The position numbers were made by a program, and so were the translations under genes. A stretch of DNA of 64,000 nucleotides from an uncultured Lachnospiraceae bacterium. Its GTDB lineage: Bacteria > Bacillota > Clostridia > Lachnospirales > Lachnospiraceae. Shown piece after piece: positions 32,781 through 42,387 of the stretch (within the stretch, counting starts at the first letter, position 1; every line of letters begins with the position of its first letter). The notes under the pieces are model-generated. The model was given only the letters and a program-made list of their open reading frames with translations, was not told where the DNA came from and did no database searches. The DNA lies in contig CAUAFT010000009.1 in assembly GCA_958428365.1 (NCBI GenBank), forward strand, positions 75,496-139,495, in the 5' to 3' direction.

Positions 32781-35462
32781 CTAACCCTCTGTCTGTACAC
32801 TGATCCATTCCAGGAGACAGTTTTCCGCATTCGCATAGTCAAAGTCGTCCACGGCAACGCGGACTTTTTCCAAAAGCTCCCTCTGCTCTTTTACATCCTC
32901 CCCGTCCACTTCCGTCTCTTTCAGTCTCTCAATGAGCATAAGCGCCTCGTTCATCTCGAAGGCTCTCACCTGCTCTAACAGAGTCCTGCATTCCTCCAGA
33001 TAAGCCTCCTTAGAGAGACGTTTCTTCGGCTCTTCCCTCTCCCCGGAAGCTCCCTGTCCTGTTCCCTCTATCTGCAGCAGTCCGCTTACCTCCTCTAAAA
33101 CAGCCTGATAGTCCTGACAGAATTTTTCGAAGTCCCGATGGATCAGCTCTTCTTTTCCCTCTTTCGCCGCCATCTCCTGGCGCTTTGCCTCTTCCGAAAA
33201 TGACTTTGCGCCGATACTCATGGAATTACTCTTTAAGGCATGAACGAGGATCTCATAGCTTTTCCAGTCTCTCTTTTCATAAAATTCCCGAAGATCTTTT
33301 CTGTATTTTTCACTCTGCTCATAATAGACTTTTAAGATCTCAAGATACATCTCCTCGTTTCCATCACAGTAGGACACTCCCAGCGTCCGTTCGATCCGTC
33401 CCTCTTCTTTTTGAGATGCCGGTTTCTTCTGATGTTTCAGCTCATTTGGATGTGTCTGCTCCTCCTTGGGAAGCTGTACGGTCTCATAGGTTACCAGCTC
33501 CTGGGGCAGATGCTTTTTCAGCATTTGTTCTAATTTTCCCGCTTCCACAGGCTTGGAGAGATAATCGGCGAATCCCTCCTTCACATATTCCTCTTTGACC
33601 CCTGCCAGGGCGTTCGCCGTCAGCGCGATCACCTTCGTCTCCATATTCAGACCCTTCTCGTCCTCCCGCAGCAGGTGCAGGGTCTCAATTCCGTCCGGCT
33701 CCGGCATCATATGATCCATCAGGATCAGATCATATTTTTTCTTCCGGCAGAGAGCAAGGCACTCCTCCCCTCCCTGCGCCGTATCCAGTCTGATCTCTGT
33801 CTCCTTTAAAAGTCCTTTTAACACGGCAAGATTCATCTCGTTATCGTCCACCGCCAGAACGGAGGCTTCCTTTGCGTGAAAAGATTCTCTGTATATTATG
33901 CCCTCCCGGATCTCCTTTTCATATGCCTCCTGTAAATCTCCCACTGTCTGAAAGCTGAGTACCTCCTGGGGAATCCTCACGGTAAACAGGGAGCCTTTCC
34001 CATAGACGCTCTGTACCTGAATCTCTCCGCCCATTCCCTCCACAAGATGTTTTGTAATATTCAGTCCCAATCCGGTCCCCTCAATGGCCCGGTTTTTCTT
34101 CTCTTCCAGCCGGGTAAAACTATCAAAGAGTTTTCCAAGATCCTCCTCTTTGATCCCCTCCCCGGTGTCCGCCACCGACATCCTTAAGGCAAAGTCTCCG
34201 CTGTCGCTCCACTCTCCCTGAACGCTGAAGGTGATCTGTCCCTTTTTCGTATATTTCACGGCATTGGTCAGAAGATTGGTCAAGATCTGCTTGATCCTGA
34301 TCTCATCCCCCTTGAGGACTGAGGGCAGATCCTTGTCAATGTTCAGCCTTACCTCCAGATTCCTTCTCTCTGCCTTTGCCTCTAAGACGTGAATCTCGTC
34401 GTTCAACAGAGAGGACAACTGGTAGGAATTTTCCACGATCTCCAGTTTTCCCGCCTCGATCTTGGAAAAATCCAAAATATCATTCACCAGACTCAGAAGC
34501 ATCTTACTGGCTCTTTGAATATTTCTTGCATATTCCTGAATCTCCTCGTCCTGATTCTCCCTTAAGATCATCTCATTCATTCCGATCACCGTATTGATGG
34601 GCGTGCGGATCTCATGGGACATATTCGCTAAGAACTTCTCCTTGGAAGCGCTGGCGCGGATCACCTGCTGTTTTTCTTCCTCCACACCCAAAATGTCCTG
34701 CCCGGTCTTTAGCGCCGCCATAATCAGTAAAAACAGGAGTCCCAGACCAAGGATCACACCCTTGGAACCCTGACTCTCCCTGGTCAGCACTCCCAGCTCG
34801 ATCCCCGTTGCTAAAAGAAGGCCTGCGATTCCAATAGCCGCAAGCTCATATTCCCGGATATGTTTTTTCACAAGATCCGCTCCCATGGTGCCTAAGACCA
34901 GAAGCGCCGCAAGCGCCAGCTCTCCGTCCATAAAATTTTTGCTGTCCAGAAAATCCCAATGCAGCATTTTCAAAACTGCATAGACCGAAAAATCAATCAT
35001 AAAGATAACGGTCACAAGTATATAGAATTTTTGATATCTTCCTTTTTGAATACTGTTGAGATAGATAAAAAATGGAATCGGCAGAATCATAACCGCAGAA
35101 AACGCCAGCGCCTCCACCAGCGAAAGATCCGTAAAAAGAAGCTGGCGCAATTTCGATTCGGAGAGCATCCAGATCGCCGCAAGAAAAATTCCCCAGCCCA
35201 GATATCCAAAGACAATTTTCTGATGATAAAAGGCGCGCAGAATAATATCAAACACCACGCTGATCAGACCTGCCGCCATTAAAAACAAAGCCATGAGGAC
35301 CTGTACGCCATACTCTTCTAAAAAGTCCAGCCAGATCCCCATTTTATCCCGATCCGGGGACAGCAGAACCTCTCCCAATAGAAAATACGCAAATACTCCT
35401 ATGGTCATCAGCCAAAAAAAGCCTTTCATCAAACGTGTCGCTCTGCTTTCCCTGTTCTTCAT
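32781..35462 (-). CDS. hybrid sensor histidine kinase with REC and Hpt domains
   Basis: 893 residues from ATG 35462 (GGAGG 7 bases upstream; a longer frame runs into thiE). About eight membrane helices in 10-255, HisKA with MSHEIRTPIN (His283), HATPase_c (NLLTNAVKYT, GTGLGLNITK), receiver (VLAVDDNEMN, LMDHMMPEPDG), then an Hpt domain with VHALKSNSMSIG as phospho-acceptor histidine. The last 60 residues form an extra helical module (EALMLIERLKETEVDGED) seen on three other proteins in this window. A complete phosphorelay in one chain. Confidence 0.92.
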   Translation of the reverse strand: MKNRESRATRLMKGFFWLMTIGVFAYFLLGEVLLSPDRDKMGIWLDFLEEYGVQVLMALFLMAAGLISVVFDIILRAFYHQKIVFGYLGWGIFLAAIWMLSESKLRQLLFTDLSLVEALAFSAVMILPIPFFIYLNSIQKGRYQKFYILVTVIFMIDFSVYAVLKMLHWDFLDSKNFMDGELALAALLVLGTMGADLVKKHIREYELAAIGIAGLLLATGIELGVLTRESQGSKGVILGLGLLFLLIMAALKTGQDILGVEEEKQQVIRASASKEKFLANMSHEIRTPINTVIGMNEMILRENQDEEIQEYARNIQRASKMLLSLVNDILDFSKIEAGKLEIVENSYQLSSLLNDEIHVLEAKAERRNLEVRLNIDKDLPSVLKGDEIRIKQILTNLLTNAVKYTKKGQITFSVQGEWSDSGDFALRMSVADTGEGIKEEDLGKLFDSFTRLEEKKNRAIEGTGLGLNITKHLVEGMGGEIQVQSVYGKGSLFTVRIPQEVLSFQTVGDLQEAYEKEIREGIIYRESFHAKEASVLAVDDNEMNLAVLKGLLKETEIRLDTAQGGEECLALCRKKKYDLILMDHMMPEPDGIETLHLLREDEKGLNMETKVIALTANALAGVKEEYVKEGFADYLSKPVEAGKLEQMLKKHLPQELVTYETVQLPKEEQTHPNELKHQKKPASQKEEGRIERTLGVSYCDGNEEMYLEILKVYYEQSEKYRKDLREFYEKRDWKSYEILVHALKSNSMSIGAKSFSEEAKRQEMAAKEGKEELIHRDFEKFCQDYQAVLEEVSGLLQIEGTGQGASGEREEPKKRLSKEAYLEECRTLLEQVRAFEMNEALMLIERLKETEVDGEDVKEQRELLEKVRVAVDDFDYANAENCLLEWISVQTEG

Positions 35463-35518
35463 CCTCTGTCCTCCATTACCGCTTCTTTTCCCACGCCGCA
35501 AACTGCGGCTCCCTGCTT

Positions 35519-36118
35519 TTATACTATCATTAACCCCTGATAAATGCAAGAAAGAGCAGAAGTACGCATCAAAGAGGACATCATGCATACTCCCGCCGCC
35601 CCCGCTTCCATGCAGGAAGCGGCGTTCTCCGGCGTGACGCCGCCGATGGCATAGACGGGTAGCCCCACCGCCTGACAGACCTCTCTTAAAAATGTAAGTC
35701 CTCTTGGCGGAAGTCCCGGCTTACAGCCTGTGGCAAAGATATGCCCCGCCGTGAGATAGGACGCGCCCGCCCGCTCCGCTTCCACAGCCTCCTCCACGGC
35801 ATGGACCGACACGCCGATCTGCTCAAATTCCCGCTTTTCTTCCTCTGTCAAAGTCAGAAATCTCTGATAAGGAAGATGGATCCTTTTTATCCCGTTTCTC
35901 TTCGCCGTCTCCGGGTAGGTGTGCAGGATGAGAGGGACGCCATGGGCTTCACAGACGGACTGTACCTTTTGGGCGAGCTTTTCATATTCGGCTTCCGGCA
36001 GGTCCTTTTCCCGCAGTATCACGGGGATTCCCGCCTTTGCCACTTTTTCGATCTGCGTCAGAAAGTCTCCCTCCACAAGAGCGCGGCTGGTGACGCAGAG
36101 AACTTTACACATAGACAT
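35519..36118 (-). CDS. thiE: thiamine phosphate synthase / TenI-like
   Basis: 199 residues, TIM-barrel. ILREKDLPEAEYEKLA, SVHAVEEAVEAERAGASYLTAGHIFATG (given in part) and PVYAIGGVTPENA match ThiE/TenI. The expected product joins thiazole and pyrimidine phosphates. The catalytic set looks closer to TenI (thiazole tautomerase) in places, so either role is possible. Start overlaps thiH by 14 bases; no strong ribosome site, consistent with coupling. Last gene of the thi operon. Confidence 0.82.
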   Translation of the reverse strand: MSMCKVLCVTSRALVEGDFLTQIEKVAKAGIPVILREKDLPEAEYEKLAQKVQSVCEAHGVPLILHTYPETAKRNGIKRIHLPYQRFLTLTEEEKREFEQIGVSVHAVEEAVEAERAGASYLTAGHIFATGCKPGLPPRGLTFLREVCQAVGLPVYAIGGVTPENAASCMEAGAAGVCMMSSLMRTSALSCIYQGLMIV

Positions 36119-37358
36119 AATCGTTTAAAACCGGCTGTAAGCCCTCCTGGGAGATATCCTCATACATCTGTCCGAAACTTCTGCCGTCGGAGATCTCGAA
36201 CTGCTCGTCCCCGGTTCCTTCCTCCTCTTTTCCCGTATACTTGCTCTCATGATCCCCGATCCCCGTGGAGACTCCCGCCGACACCTTGGTGGCTGCAATC
36301 TTTACAATGCCGTCCCGGAAATGTTTTTCCTCTCTGGAAGAGACGGTGATACCCACATATGGTAAAAAGATCCGGTAGGCGCAGAGCACCTGACACAATT
36401 CCTTCTCATGAACGTCCAGAGGATTGATCTTATCATTGTTGATGATAGGACGAAGCCTTGGACAGGAGAGGGAGTATTCTGCATGGGGATACTTCCTCTG
36501 TAAAAAATAAACATGAAGGGCTGATGCCAGGGCGTCTTTTCGAAAATCCGCCAGCCCCAAAAGAGCGGAAAAGCCCACGCCCCTCATGCCGCCCCGAATC
36601 GCCCGCTCCTGGGCTTCAAAGCGATAGGGAAATACCCTCTTGTGTCCCAGAAGATGAAGGGTCTCGTATTTATCGGAATCGTAGGTCTCCTGAAAAACCG
36701 TCACATAATCCGCACCGCACTCGTGGAGATAGCGGTACTCGTCGGTGTTCACCGGATAGATCTCAAGCCCCACATTTCGAAAATACTGGGACGCCAGCCT
36801 GCAGGCCTCGCCGATGTATTCCACATCGCTCATTGCCCGGCTCTCTCCCGTGAGAATGAGGATCTCCTCGATCCCGGAATCGGCGATCACCTTCATCTCC
36901 TTTTCCATCTCTTCCCGGTTCAGCTTCTTTCTGGCAATATCGTTATAGCAGTTAAAGCCGCAGTAAACACAGTAGTTCTGGCAGTAGTTTGCAATATAGA
37001 GCGGAGTAAAAAAATATACCGTATTTCCAAAATGTTTTCCCGTCTCCGCCTTCGCCTTCACAGCCATCTCCTCCAAATACGGCGCCGCCGCCGGGGAGAG
37101 CAGCGCCTTAAAATCCTCAATGCTGCACCGCTCGCTCAAAAGCGCCCGCCGGACGTCTGCGTCCGTGTAGCTGTCATACTCGTAGCTGTCCATTTCCCGC
37201 AGCACTTTTTCCATGATATCGGAATGGATCTGCTCCATCCCCTCCAGATATTCCATATGGTTTTTCCGGCTGGAAGGATCCTGCTCCAAGCGGTGTTTTT
37301 TTTCCAGCGCCTTTTCTCCTAATTTATCCGAATCGATAAAGAACTGATTTTCCTTCAT
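36105..37358 (-). CDS. thiH: 2-iminoacetate synthase, radical SAM
   Basis: 417 residues. Radical SAM lyase that makes dehydroglycine from tyrosine for the thiazole of thiamine under anaerobic conditions. The cluster motif CX3CX2C is in NYCQNYCVYCGFNC at about residue 125-135. Further ThiH signatures: ILILTGESRA, LEIYPVNTDEY, DYVTVFQETYD and SCPRLRPI. GGAGG lies 8 bases before the ATG. Use of ThiH instead of glycine oxidase ThiO fits an anaerobe. Confidence 0.95.
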   Translation of the reverse strand: MKENQFFIDSDKLGEKALEKKHRLEQDPSSRKNHMEYLEGMEQIHSDIMEKVLREMDSYEYDSYTDADVRRALLSERCSIEDFKALLSPAAAPYLEEMAVKAKAETGKHFGNTVYFFTPLYIANYCQNYCVYCGFNCYNDIARKKLNREEMEKEMKVIADSGIEEILILTGESRAMSDVEYIGEACRLASQYFRNVGLEIYPVNTDEYRYLHECGADYVTVFQETYDSDKYETLHLLGHKRVFPYRFEAQERAIRGGMRGVGFSALLGLADFRKDALASALHVYFLQRKYPHAEYSLSCPRLRPIINNDKINPLDVHEKELCQVLCAYRIFLPYVGITVSSREEKHFRDGIVKIAATKVSAGVSTGIGDHESKYTGKEEEGTGDEQFEISDGRSFGQMYEDISQEGLQPVLNDYVYV

Positions 37359-37374
37359 TTATTTCGCCTCCATC

Positions 37375-38145
37375 CTAGTCTCTCAAAAATCCGGTCAGAG
37401 GATCGGAAGCGGAGGCTCCGCGTTCTAACACTCTTCCAAGTCCTGATAGATAAGCCGCTCTTCCCGCCGCAATGGCGTCCTTAAAGGCTCCCGCCATTGC
37501 CGGAATATCTCCCGCCGTTGCGATAGCGGTATTCGCCATAATAGCGGCTGCCCCCATCTCCATCGCCTCACATGCCTGGGATGGTCTGCCGATTCCCGCG
37601 TCCACGATCACCGGAAGATCGATCTCGTCAATGATGATCTGGATGAACTCTTTTGTGGCAAGTCCCTTATTGGAACCGATCGGGGACGCAAGAGGCATCA
37701 CTGCGGCAGCCCCTGCATCTGCCAGAGCTCTTGCGGCATAGAGATCCGGGTACATATAAGGCAGTACCACAAAGCCCTCCTTTGCCAGCATTTTGGTTGC
37801 CTTCACCGTCTCCTCATTGTCCGGCAGGAGGTATTTGCTGTCCTTCATGATCTCTACCTTCACAAAATCACCGCAGCCGATCTCCCTCGCCATTTTCGCA
37901 ATGCGCACCGCCTCTTTGGCGTCCCTGGCGCCGGAGGTATTCGGAAGCAGGGTCACGTTATCCGGTATGTAATCCAGGATATTTTCATCCTTCTTTGTAT
38001 TGGTTCTTCTAACAGCAAGGGTGATGATCTCTGCCCCGGCATTTTCCACTGCCGCCTGGATCAATTCCATGGAGTATTTTCCAGAACCTAAAATAAAGCG
38101 GGAATGAAATTCTTTTCCACCTAATTGAAACGTATCTTTTTTCAT
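37375..38145 (-). CDS. thiG: thiazole synthase
   Basis: 256 residues. TIM-barrel enzyme forming the thiazole phosphate from DXP, iminoacetate and ThiS-thiocarboxylate. FHSRFILGSGKYSMELIQAA, the Schiff-base lysine in DFVKVEIMKD, and PVIVDAGIGRPSQACEAMEM are ThiG hallmarks. Start overlaps the thiF stop by 4 bases (ATGA), with AAAGGAG upstream. Confidence 0.96.
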   Translation of the reverse strand: MKKDTFQLGGKEFHSRFILGSGKYSMELIQAAVENAGAEIITLAVRRTNTKKDENILDYIPDNVTLLPNTSGARDAKEAVRIAKMAREIGCGDFVKVEIMKDSKYLLPDNEETVKATKMLAKEGFVVLPYMYPDLYAARALADAGAAAVMPLASPIGSNKGLATKEFIQIIIDEIDLPVIVDAGIGRPSQACEAMEMGAAAIMANTAIATAGDIPAMAGAFKDAIAAGRAAYLSGLGRVLERGASASDPLTGFLRD

Positions 38146-38798
38146 TTTTCTATCTCCTTTGTAATAATTAATTCCAAAATCTGATTCGCCTGATGGGCGG
38201 CGCAGATCATGACCCGCGGAGCCATCAGACCGCCGTACTCCTCCGCCTCGGAGATTCCGTCCCCGCAGAGGTAATAATTCTTCATGATCTTTCTGGTCTG
38301 AATCTGGTTGCTCCTGCCATAGCCCGCCATCCCCGACGCCCCCACCAGGTATTTTTCCGGAAAATGCTCCAGCACATAGTTGGTGAGCATTGCCTTCTGC
38401 TCCGGCCGGTCAAAGGCTTCGCAGATATAAGTTTCGTTTTTAAGCAGGCTCTCGATATTATCCTCCGAGATCTTCACAAAATCCGTGTCGATCCTAAGAT
38501 AAGGATTACAGGCTGACAACTCGTCTTTTAAAGCCTCCGCCTTGGGCTTTCCAAGCTGTTTTATGGTATACTGCTGCCTGTTCAGATTAGTGAGATCCAC
38601 GCAGTCAAAATCGATCAGATGTAATCTGCCAATACCGCATCTGGCAAGGGCGAAAGCGATGTTAGAGCCAAGCCCACCCAGACCACAGACTGCCACAGCC
38701 GCCCCGCTGATCTTCTCCTGGATCTCCTTTGTATGGCGCAGCTCCAATGCCTGTCGGATCTCCTCCTCCGACGGGATGGTTCGCTCTTTCTTTTCCAT
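38142..38798 (-). CDS. thiF: sulfur carrier protein ThiS adenylyltransferase
   Basis: 218 residues, E1-like. Nucleotide loop AVCGLGGLGSNIAFAL at about 35-50, DFDCVDLTNLNRQQY and an active-site region EAFDRPEQK. It adenylates the C-terminal Gly of ThiS. It lacks the CxxC zinc pairs of larger MoeB/ThiF proteins and belongs to the short clostridial ThiF type. Its ribosome site GGAGGAGG is encoded by the terminal Gly codons of thiS. Confidence 0.94.
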   Translation of the reverse strand: MEKKERTIPSEEEIRQALELRHTKEIQEKISGAAVAVCGLGGLGSNIAFALARCGIGRLHLIDFDCVDLTNLNRQQYTIKQLGKPKAEALKDELSACNPYLRIDTDFVKISEDNIESLLKNETYICEAFDRPEQKAMLTNYVLEHFPEKYLVGASGMAGYGRSNQIQTRKIMKNYYLCGDGISEAEEYGGLMAPRVMICAAHQANQILELIITKEIEK

Positions 38799-38801
38799 GA
38801 T

Positions 38802-38996
38802 TCAGCCTCCTCCCACAAAGCTCACAACCTCTATCACATCTCCGTCCTTTAGGATCTTTTGACCGTATTCCGCCTTCGGTACGATCTCCTCGTTGCACTC
38901 TACGGCGATCCGCTCTTTCTGGTAGCCGTTTTCTGTGAGAAAATCCAAAAGCGTCTTTCCCTCGGCTTCTACGGGCTTTCCATTTACCTGTATCAT
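38802..38996 (-). CDS. thiS: sulfur carrier protein ThiS
   Basis: 64 residues, ubiquitin-like beta-grasp. Begins MIQVNGKPVEAEGKTLLDFL, has the typical RIAVECNEEIVPK strand, and ends in VGGG for thiocarboxylation at the C-terminus. AAAGGAGG lies 7 bases before the ATG. First gene of thiS-thiF-thiG-thiH-thiE. Confidence 0.95.
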   Translation of the reverse strand: MIQVNGKPVEAEGKTLLDFLTENGYQKERIAVECNEEIVPKAEYGQKILKDGDVIEVVSFVGGG

Positions 38997-39033
38997 TGCT
39001 AAACCTCCTTTAAATTTCCTGTTAATTAAATCA

Positions 39034-39088
39034 AAAAAGCCACACGAAGCAATACACCCGCGGTGGTGTACCCCTTCGTGTGGCTTTT
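39034..39088 (-). promoter_or_regulatory. leader hairpin of the thi operon (attenuator candidate)
   Basis: On the minus strand AAAAGCCACACGAAG (39088-39074) pairs with CTTCGTGTGGCTTTT (39049-39035). Inside is a second helix ACACC/GGTGT around a GC-rich loop. The 3' side ends in a T-run, so it can terminate transcription. It begins about 10 bases after the predicted start site and ends about 40 bases before thiS. No TPP riboswitch signature is present. It may correspond to the reported thiS-leader RNA type, from memory only. Confidence 0.65.
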
Positions 39089-39105
39089 GTCACACTCTGA
39101 TAAAT

Positions 39106-39134
39106 ATTTTAACTATTTTGTTTTTCTCTGTCAA
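39106..39134 (-). promoter_or_regulatory. thi operon promoter
   Basis: Minus strand TTGACA (39134-39129), 17-base spacer, TAAAAT (39111-39106). Confidence 0.75.
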
Positions 39135-39183
39135 GGTGGAATTTGATTTTACAATGCAGCTCTCCCGCCGTCTTCACATGGTT

Positions 39184-39720
39184 CTATGCATTTTCAACCC
39201 GTATCTGGCAGGACTGCATTGCCTCCAACGCGGTCTGATGACTCTTCGGTGTGACCCCGGCGCAGCAGGCGGCGTCTACAATGATCTCTGCCTCAGGTAA
39301 AAAGGCTTTGACCAGAAGCGCATTGGAGATCACACAGATGTCGGTACAGAGTCCTATCAGGGTGACGGTTCGGATCTCTTCCTCCCGGTCTGCCTCCTGT
39401 AGGATCTCTCCCAGATCAGTGGAGCCGAAGGTGCCCTTATCGACGGGTTCCCTTATTATATTCGCTCCCTGGAGCTCCCTTAGATCGGAATGGATCTCCC
39501 AGCCCTGAGTTCCCCGGATACAATGCGGCACCGGAAGATTCCGCCCTTCCTGGGTGTGCAGATAGTTCTCTTCGTGGGTGTCGCGGGTGAAAAGCACCAT
39601 TCCTGGAAAATTTTGAATTTTTTCCTTCACTTTCGGTACGATCTTTTTTGCTTCCCCGGTTCCAAGGGCTCCGTCTATAAAATCATTCTGCATATCTACT
39701 ACGATTAAAATATCCTGCAT
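39184..39720 (-). CDS. isochorismatase-like cysteine hydrolase (nicotinamidase type)
   Basis: 178 residues. ILIVVDMQNDFIDGALGTGE carries the catalytic Asp9; KGTFGSTDL the catalytic Lys; LIGLCTDICVISNA the nucleophilic Cys. The pattern resembles PncA/YecD hydrolases, so nicotinamide deamidation is plausible but unproven. The zinc-binding Asp-x-His-x6-His of PncA is only partly visible (RDTHEENYLHTQ). It lies upstream of the thi operon, from which it is separated by the thi promoter. Confidence 0.85.
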   Translation of the reverse strand: MQDILIVVDMQNDFIDGALGTGEAKKIVPKVKEKIQNFPGMVLFTRDTHEENYLHTQEGRNLPVPHCIRGTQGWEIHSDLRELQGANIIREPVDKGTFGSTDLGEILQEADREEEIRTVTLIGLCTDICVISNALLVKAFLPEAEIIVDAACCAGVTPKSHQTALEAMQSCQIRVENA

Positions 39721-39762
39721 GGTTTCCCCTCTCTCTCATATCCTCCGAATCTCTGACCCGTC

Positions 39763-42387
39763 TTATTTTTTCACTTTCACGCTCTTTGCTTTGGACCATT
39801 TGGAATAGAATTTTACAGTCTTTTTCCCTGCCTTTACATTTTTATAGGTACAGATCCTGACATAGTATTTTTTCTTTGCCTTTAATTTTTTCACAGTTTT
39901 GGTGGTGGTCTTTTTATTTTTCACCGTCAATGTTTTGGTGGTTTTTCCCGAAAACTTTTTGCTGGTGGAATACTGGATCCTGTAACCATCCACCTGGGTG
40001 GTCTGCTTTTTCCATTTTACAGTAAAACCTTTGGAGCTTGCCGTTACCCTGGACAGGCTGGTGGATTTTGGCGTTATAGTGAAGTTCTTCTTCAATGTTC
40101 CCCCGTAATTTCCTTTGAACTGAACGGTCACGGCTGCCCTGCCAGGGTTCTTATTCTTTTGATAGGATACCGTATAACTGCCGGCTGGGATCACATTGCC
40201 CTGTCTGTCTTTTACGGTGACCTTTGGTTTCTTTTCACTGCCATTGTAGATGTAACTCTTTGCGGCAAGCGTCAGGGTCTTTGGCTGTGGAATGACAGTC
40301 TGCCGTAATATTTTTCCGCAGGAAGAACATTTCTCCGCTTTGCTTCCATCCCTGCCCGGAATGGCCTTGGTCAATGTCTGGACTACGTTGTGGGCTTTCT
40401 GCGGTATTTCTTCGGTATAGCTGTCGCCGCAGACCGTGCATTGATAACTTTTTATGCCTTTTTCCGTACAGTCAGCTTCTTTTATGATCTGAGCTTTGTA
40501 ATTATGAATATGTTCTAATGGCTCCGCCGGATCCGGAGTCGGGGTTGGGTCAGGTTCCGGGGTCGGGGTCGGGTTAGGTTCCGGGGTTGGATCCGGGGCT
40601 TCCCCACTGTATAGCTGGATCCGCAGTTCTGCCTTGATCCTGTCCTTTAAGGCTTTCACATCTGCCACCGTATTCAGATCTCCACGAAAGCCTTCGGAAC
40701 AGAACAGGAAGGTATAATCCCCTGTTCTTACGCCATCTGCCGCCCTCAGATAATAGGTATCCGCCTCATCTTCCGAAGCATTGAAACAAATCGTGTTACT
40801 CCAATCTGTCCTGCCCAACAGATCCGGGTCGTCGCTCTCCCAATATTCCGTTTTCATTCCGATCACATAATCAAACCCATAGAATTCCCGATTCCTGACC
40901 TCTTCATAGCTGATCCTGTTTCCATCCGCATCCCGCCAGATGATCTGACATTTGCCGGCGGCCTCTGCCTCTTGGAGATCAGAGGTGTCTGAGATCTTTT
41001 CCACATTTATCCTGTCAGGGGCGGACACGATCTCAATGCTTCCCACTGTGACAGGCTGGATCTCTTCACTGTTCCCCTCGCCTTCCGTCCAGGCTCCTGC
41101 AACATAATTCAGTTGATATCCTGCCTGTATCGACTTCTCTGCCAGAACAAAGTTCTGCTCCGTCTTGGACCATCCTGCTATGATATATCGATGCCCCGGA
41201 TAAAGTATCCCCGGAAACAGACGGTTGTCCGTCTGAAACCTTGTGACTCCGCTCACACTGCCCTGAATCGTCAGACTTCCCTGTACGTTTAGTATCAGAT
41301 CCCCTCTCTCATCGATCTGATTCTCAGGATCGTAGGCGCCGCCGGTAAAGTCTCCGGTAATCACCGCCTGGCTGACTCCATTCAGATCCAGATATGCCTG
41401 ATCCCGCACCGTGATATTTTGAATATCCAAATCATCCGATGATGGCGTCCATCCGGCTTTTTCTTCCAACAGGATATTCCCGATTCCGCGGATCGCTCCA
41501 TCTGACAAAGAGCACTGCCGCAGGGTCAAAGATGTGTTGGCATTGCCGGAAAAACTCTTTGCTTTCATTCCCGTAACCGTTCCAAAGGAATTCGTCACGC
41601 CAGTCACACAGACCGCCGCCTGACTGTTTCTCTCTGTGGAAACTGTCTCCCGCACAACGGTTTTGGCATCCAGATTCAACACCGCGTCACCGCTATATGG
41701 AACCTTTCCATCACTCTCTGTATCATGTCCCATATAGATTCCCTTGAACATGGTCTTATCATTCGCATTGATCACCGTCAACGAAGCATTATTTCCAATC
41801 TGTGTTCCGGAAAAACCGCCGCCATAGACGGTTGGCAGCAATTCCTCCTCCGTACCGCCAAGTCCCCCGATACTCGTACTGCCGCCTGCTCCGCCCTCCA
41901 GATAGGTGTCCACGTTATCCAGCGTCAGGCTGTGACCTGCCAGAAAGATCTCCCGGTGGGGTACGCTGCCCAGAGCGTCCGTCGATTCGAAATGCAGTTG
42001 GATATTCCGAAAGCAGACATTGTCCCCCACAAGCTGGATCGGTCCCCGGCAATTCAAGGAACTTCCCGCAGTTGCCGTGATCACCGTATCTCCCGGAATC
42101 TCCACCGGAAGGGTCCGCTTCATGGAATCCACCTGATCACCAATGGATATGACGCCGTCCACGATGATGGCACTTTTTTTCTGGCTCAGAGCCGCCATAA
42201 ACTGATCCCGGTTGGTGACGGTTACGGCTTCCTCTGTGGAGGAAGACCGGGTTACGGTCTGTATCTGCAATTCATATTCCGGCTGTGTGATGGACGGGGT
42301 GGCCGCCACTGCCGTCTCTCCCACCGTTCCTGCCAGAAATACTGCTGCTAATATAAGAGTTGCTGCACGTCTTTTTCCTGCTCCCAT
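39763..42387 (-). CDS. large secreted surface protein with beta-helix-like and Fn3-like regions
   Basis: 874 residues. Signal peptide at about 1-29 (RRAATLILAAVFLAGTVG, cleavage near AVAA). Residues about 50-440 are repetitive short beta-strands, with GDQVDSMKRTLPVEIPGDTV and Asn/Gly turns suggesting a right-handed beta-helix. A Pro/Thr linker (about 610-640) leads to two Cys-pair modules (CTVCGDSY, CSSCGK), then a strand-rich domain (SYIYNGSEKKPKVTV), and a C-terminal Fn3-like domain that is very lysine-rich. No LPXTG or S-layer anchor; the basic tail may bind wall polymers. Probably an adhesin or polysaccharide-binding protein. Confidence 0.7.
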   Translation of the reverse strand: MGAGKRRAATLILAAVFLAGTVGETAVAATPSITQPEYELQIQTVTRSSSTEEAVTVTNRDQFMAALSQKKSAIIVDGVISIGDQVDSMKRTLPVEIPGDTVITATAGSSLNCRGPIQLVGDNVCFRNIQLHFESTDALGSVPHREIFLAGHSLTLDNVDTYLEGGAGGSTSIGGLGGTEEELLPTVYGGGFSGTQIGNNASLTVINANDKTMFKGIYMGHDTESDGKVPYSGDAVLNLDAKTVVRETVSTERNSQAAVCVTGVTNSFGTVTGMKAKSFSGNANTSLTLRQCSLSDGAIRGIGNILLEEKAGWTPSSDDLDIQNITVRDQAYLDLNGVSQAVITGDFTGGAYDPENQIDERGDLILNVQGSLTIQGSVSGVTRFQTDNRLFPGILYPGHRYIIAGWSKTEQNFVLAEKSIQAGYQLNYVAGAWTEGEGNSEEIQPVTVGSIEIVSAPDRINVEKISDTSDLQEAEAAGKCQIIWRDADGNRISYEEVRNREFYGFDYVIGMKTEYWESDDPDLLGRTDWSNTICFNASEDEADTYYLRAADGVRTGDYTFLFCSEGFRGDLNTVADVKALKDRIKAELRIQLYSGEAPDPTPEPNPTPTPEPDPTPTPDPAEPLEHIHNYKAQIIKEADCTEKGIKSYQCTVCGDSYTEEIPQKAHNVVQTLTKAIPGRDGSKAEKCSSCGKILRQTVIPQPKTLTLAAKSYIYNGSEKKPKVTVKDRQGNVIPAGSYTVSYQKNKNPGRAAVTVQFKGNYGGTLKKNFTITPKSTSLSRVTASSKGFTVKWKKQTTQVDGYRIQYSTSKKFSGKTTKTLTVKNKKTTTKTVKKLKAKKKYYVRICTYKNVKAGKKTVKFYSKWSKAKSVKVKK

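Noticed and set aside
39000..39134. TPP riboswitch before thiS
   Set aside because: Neither the CTGAGA nor the ACCTGA-type core is present; the leader is too short.
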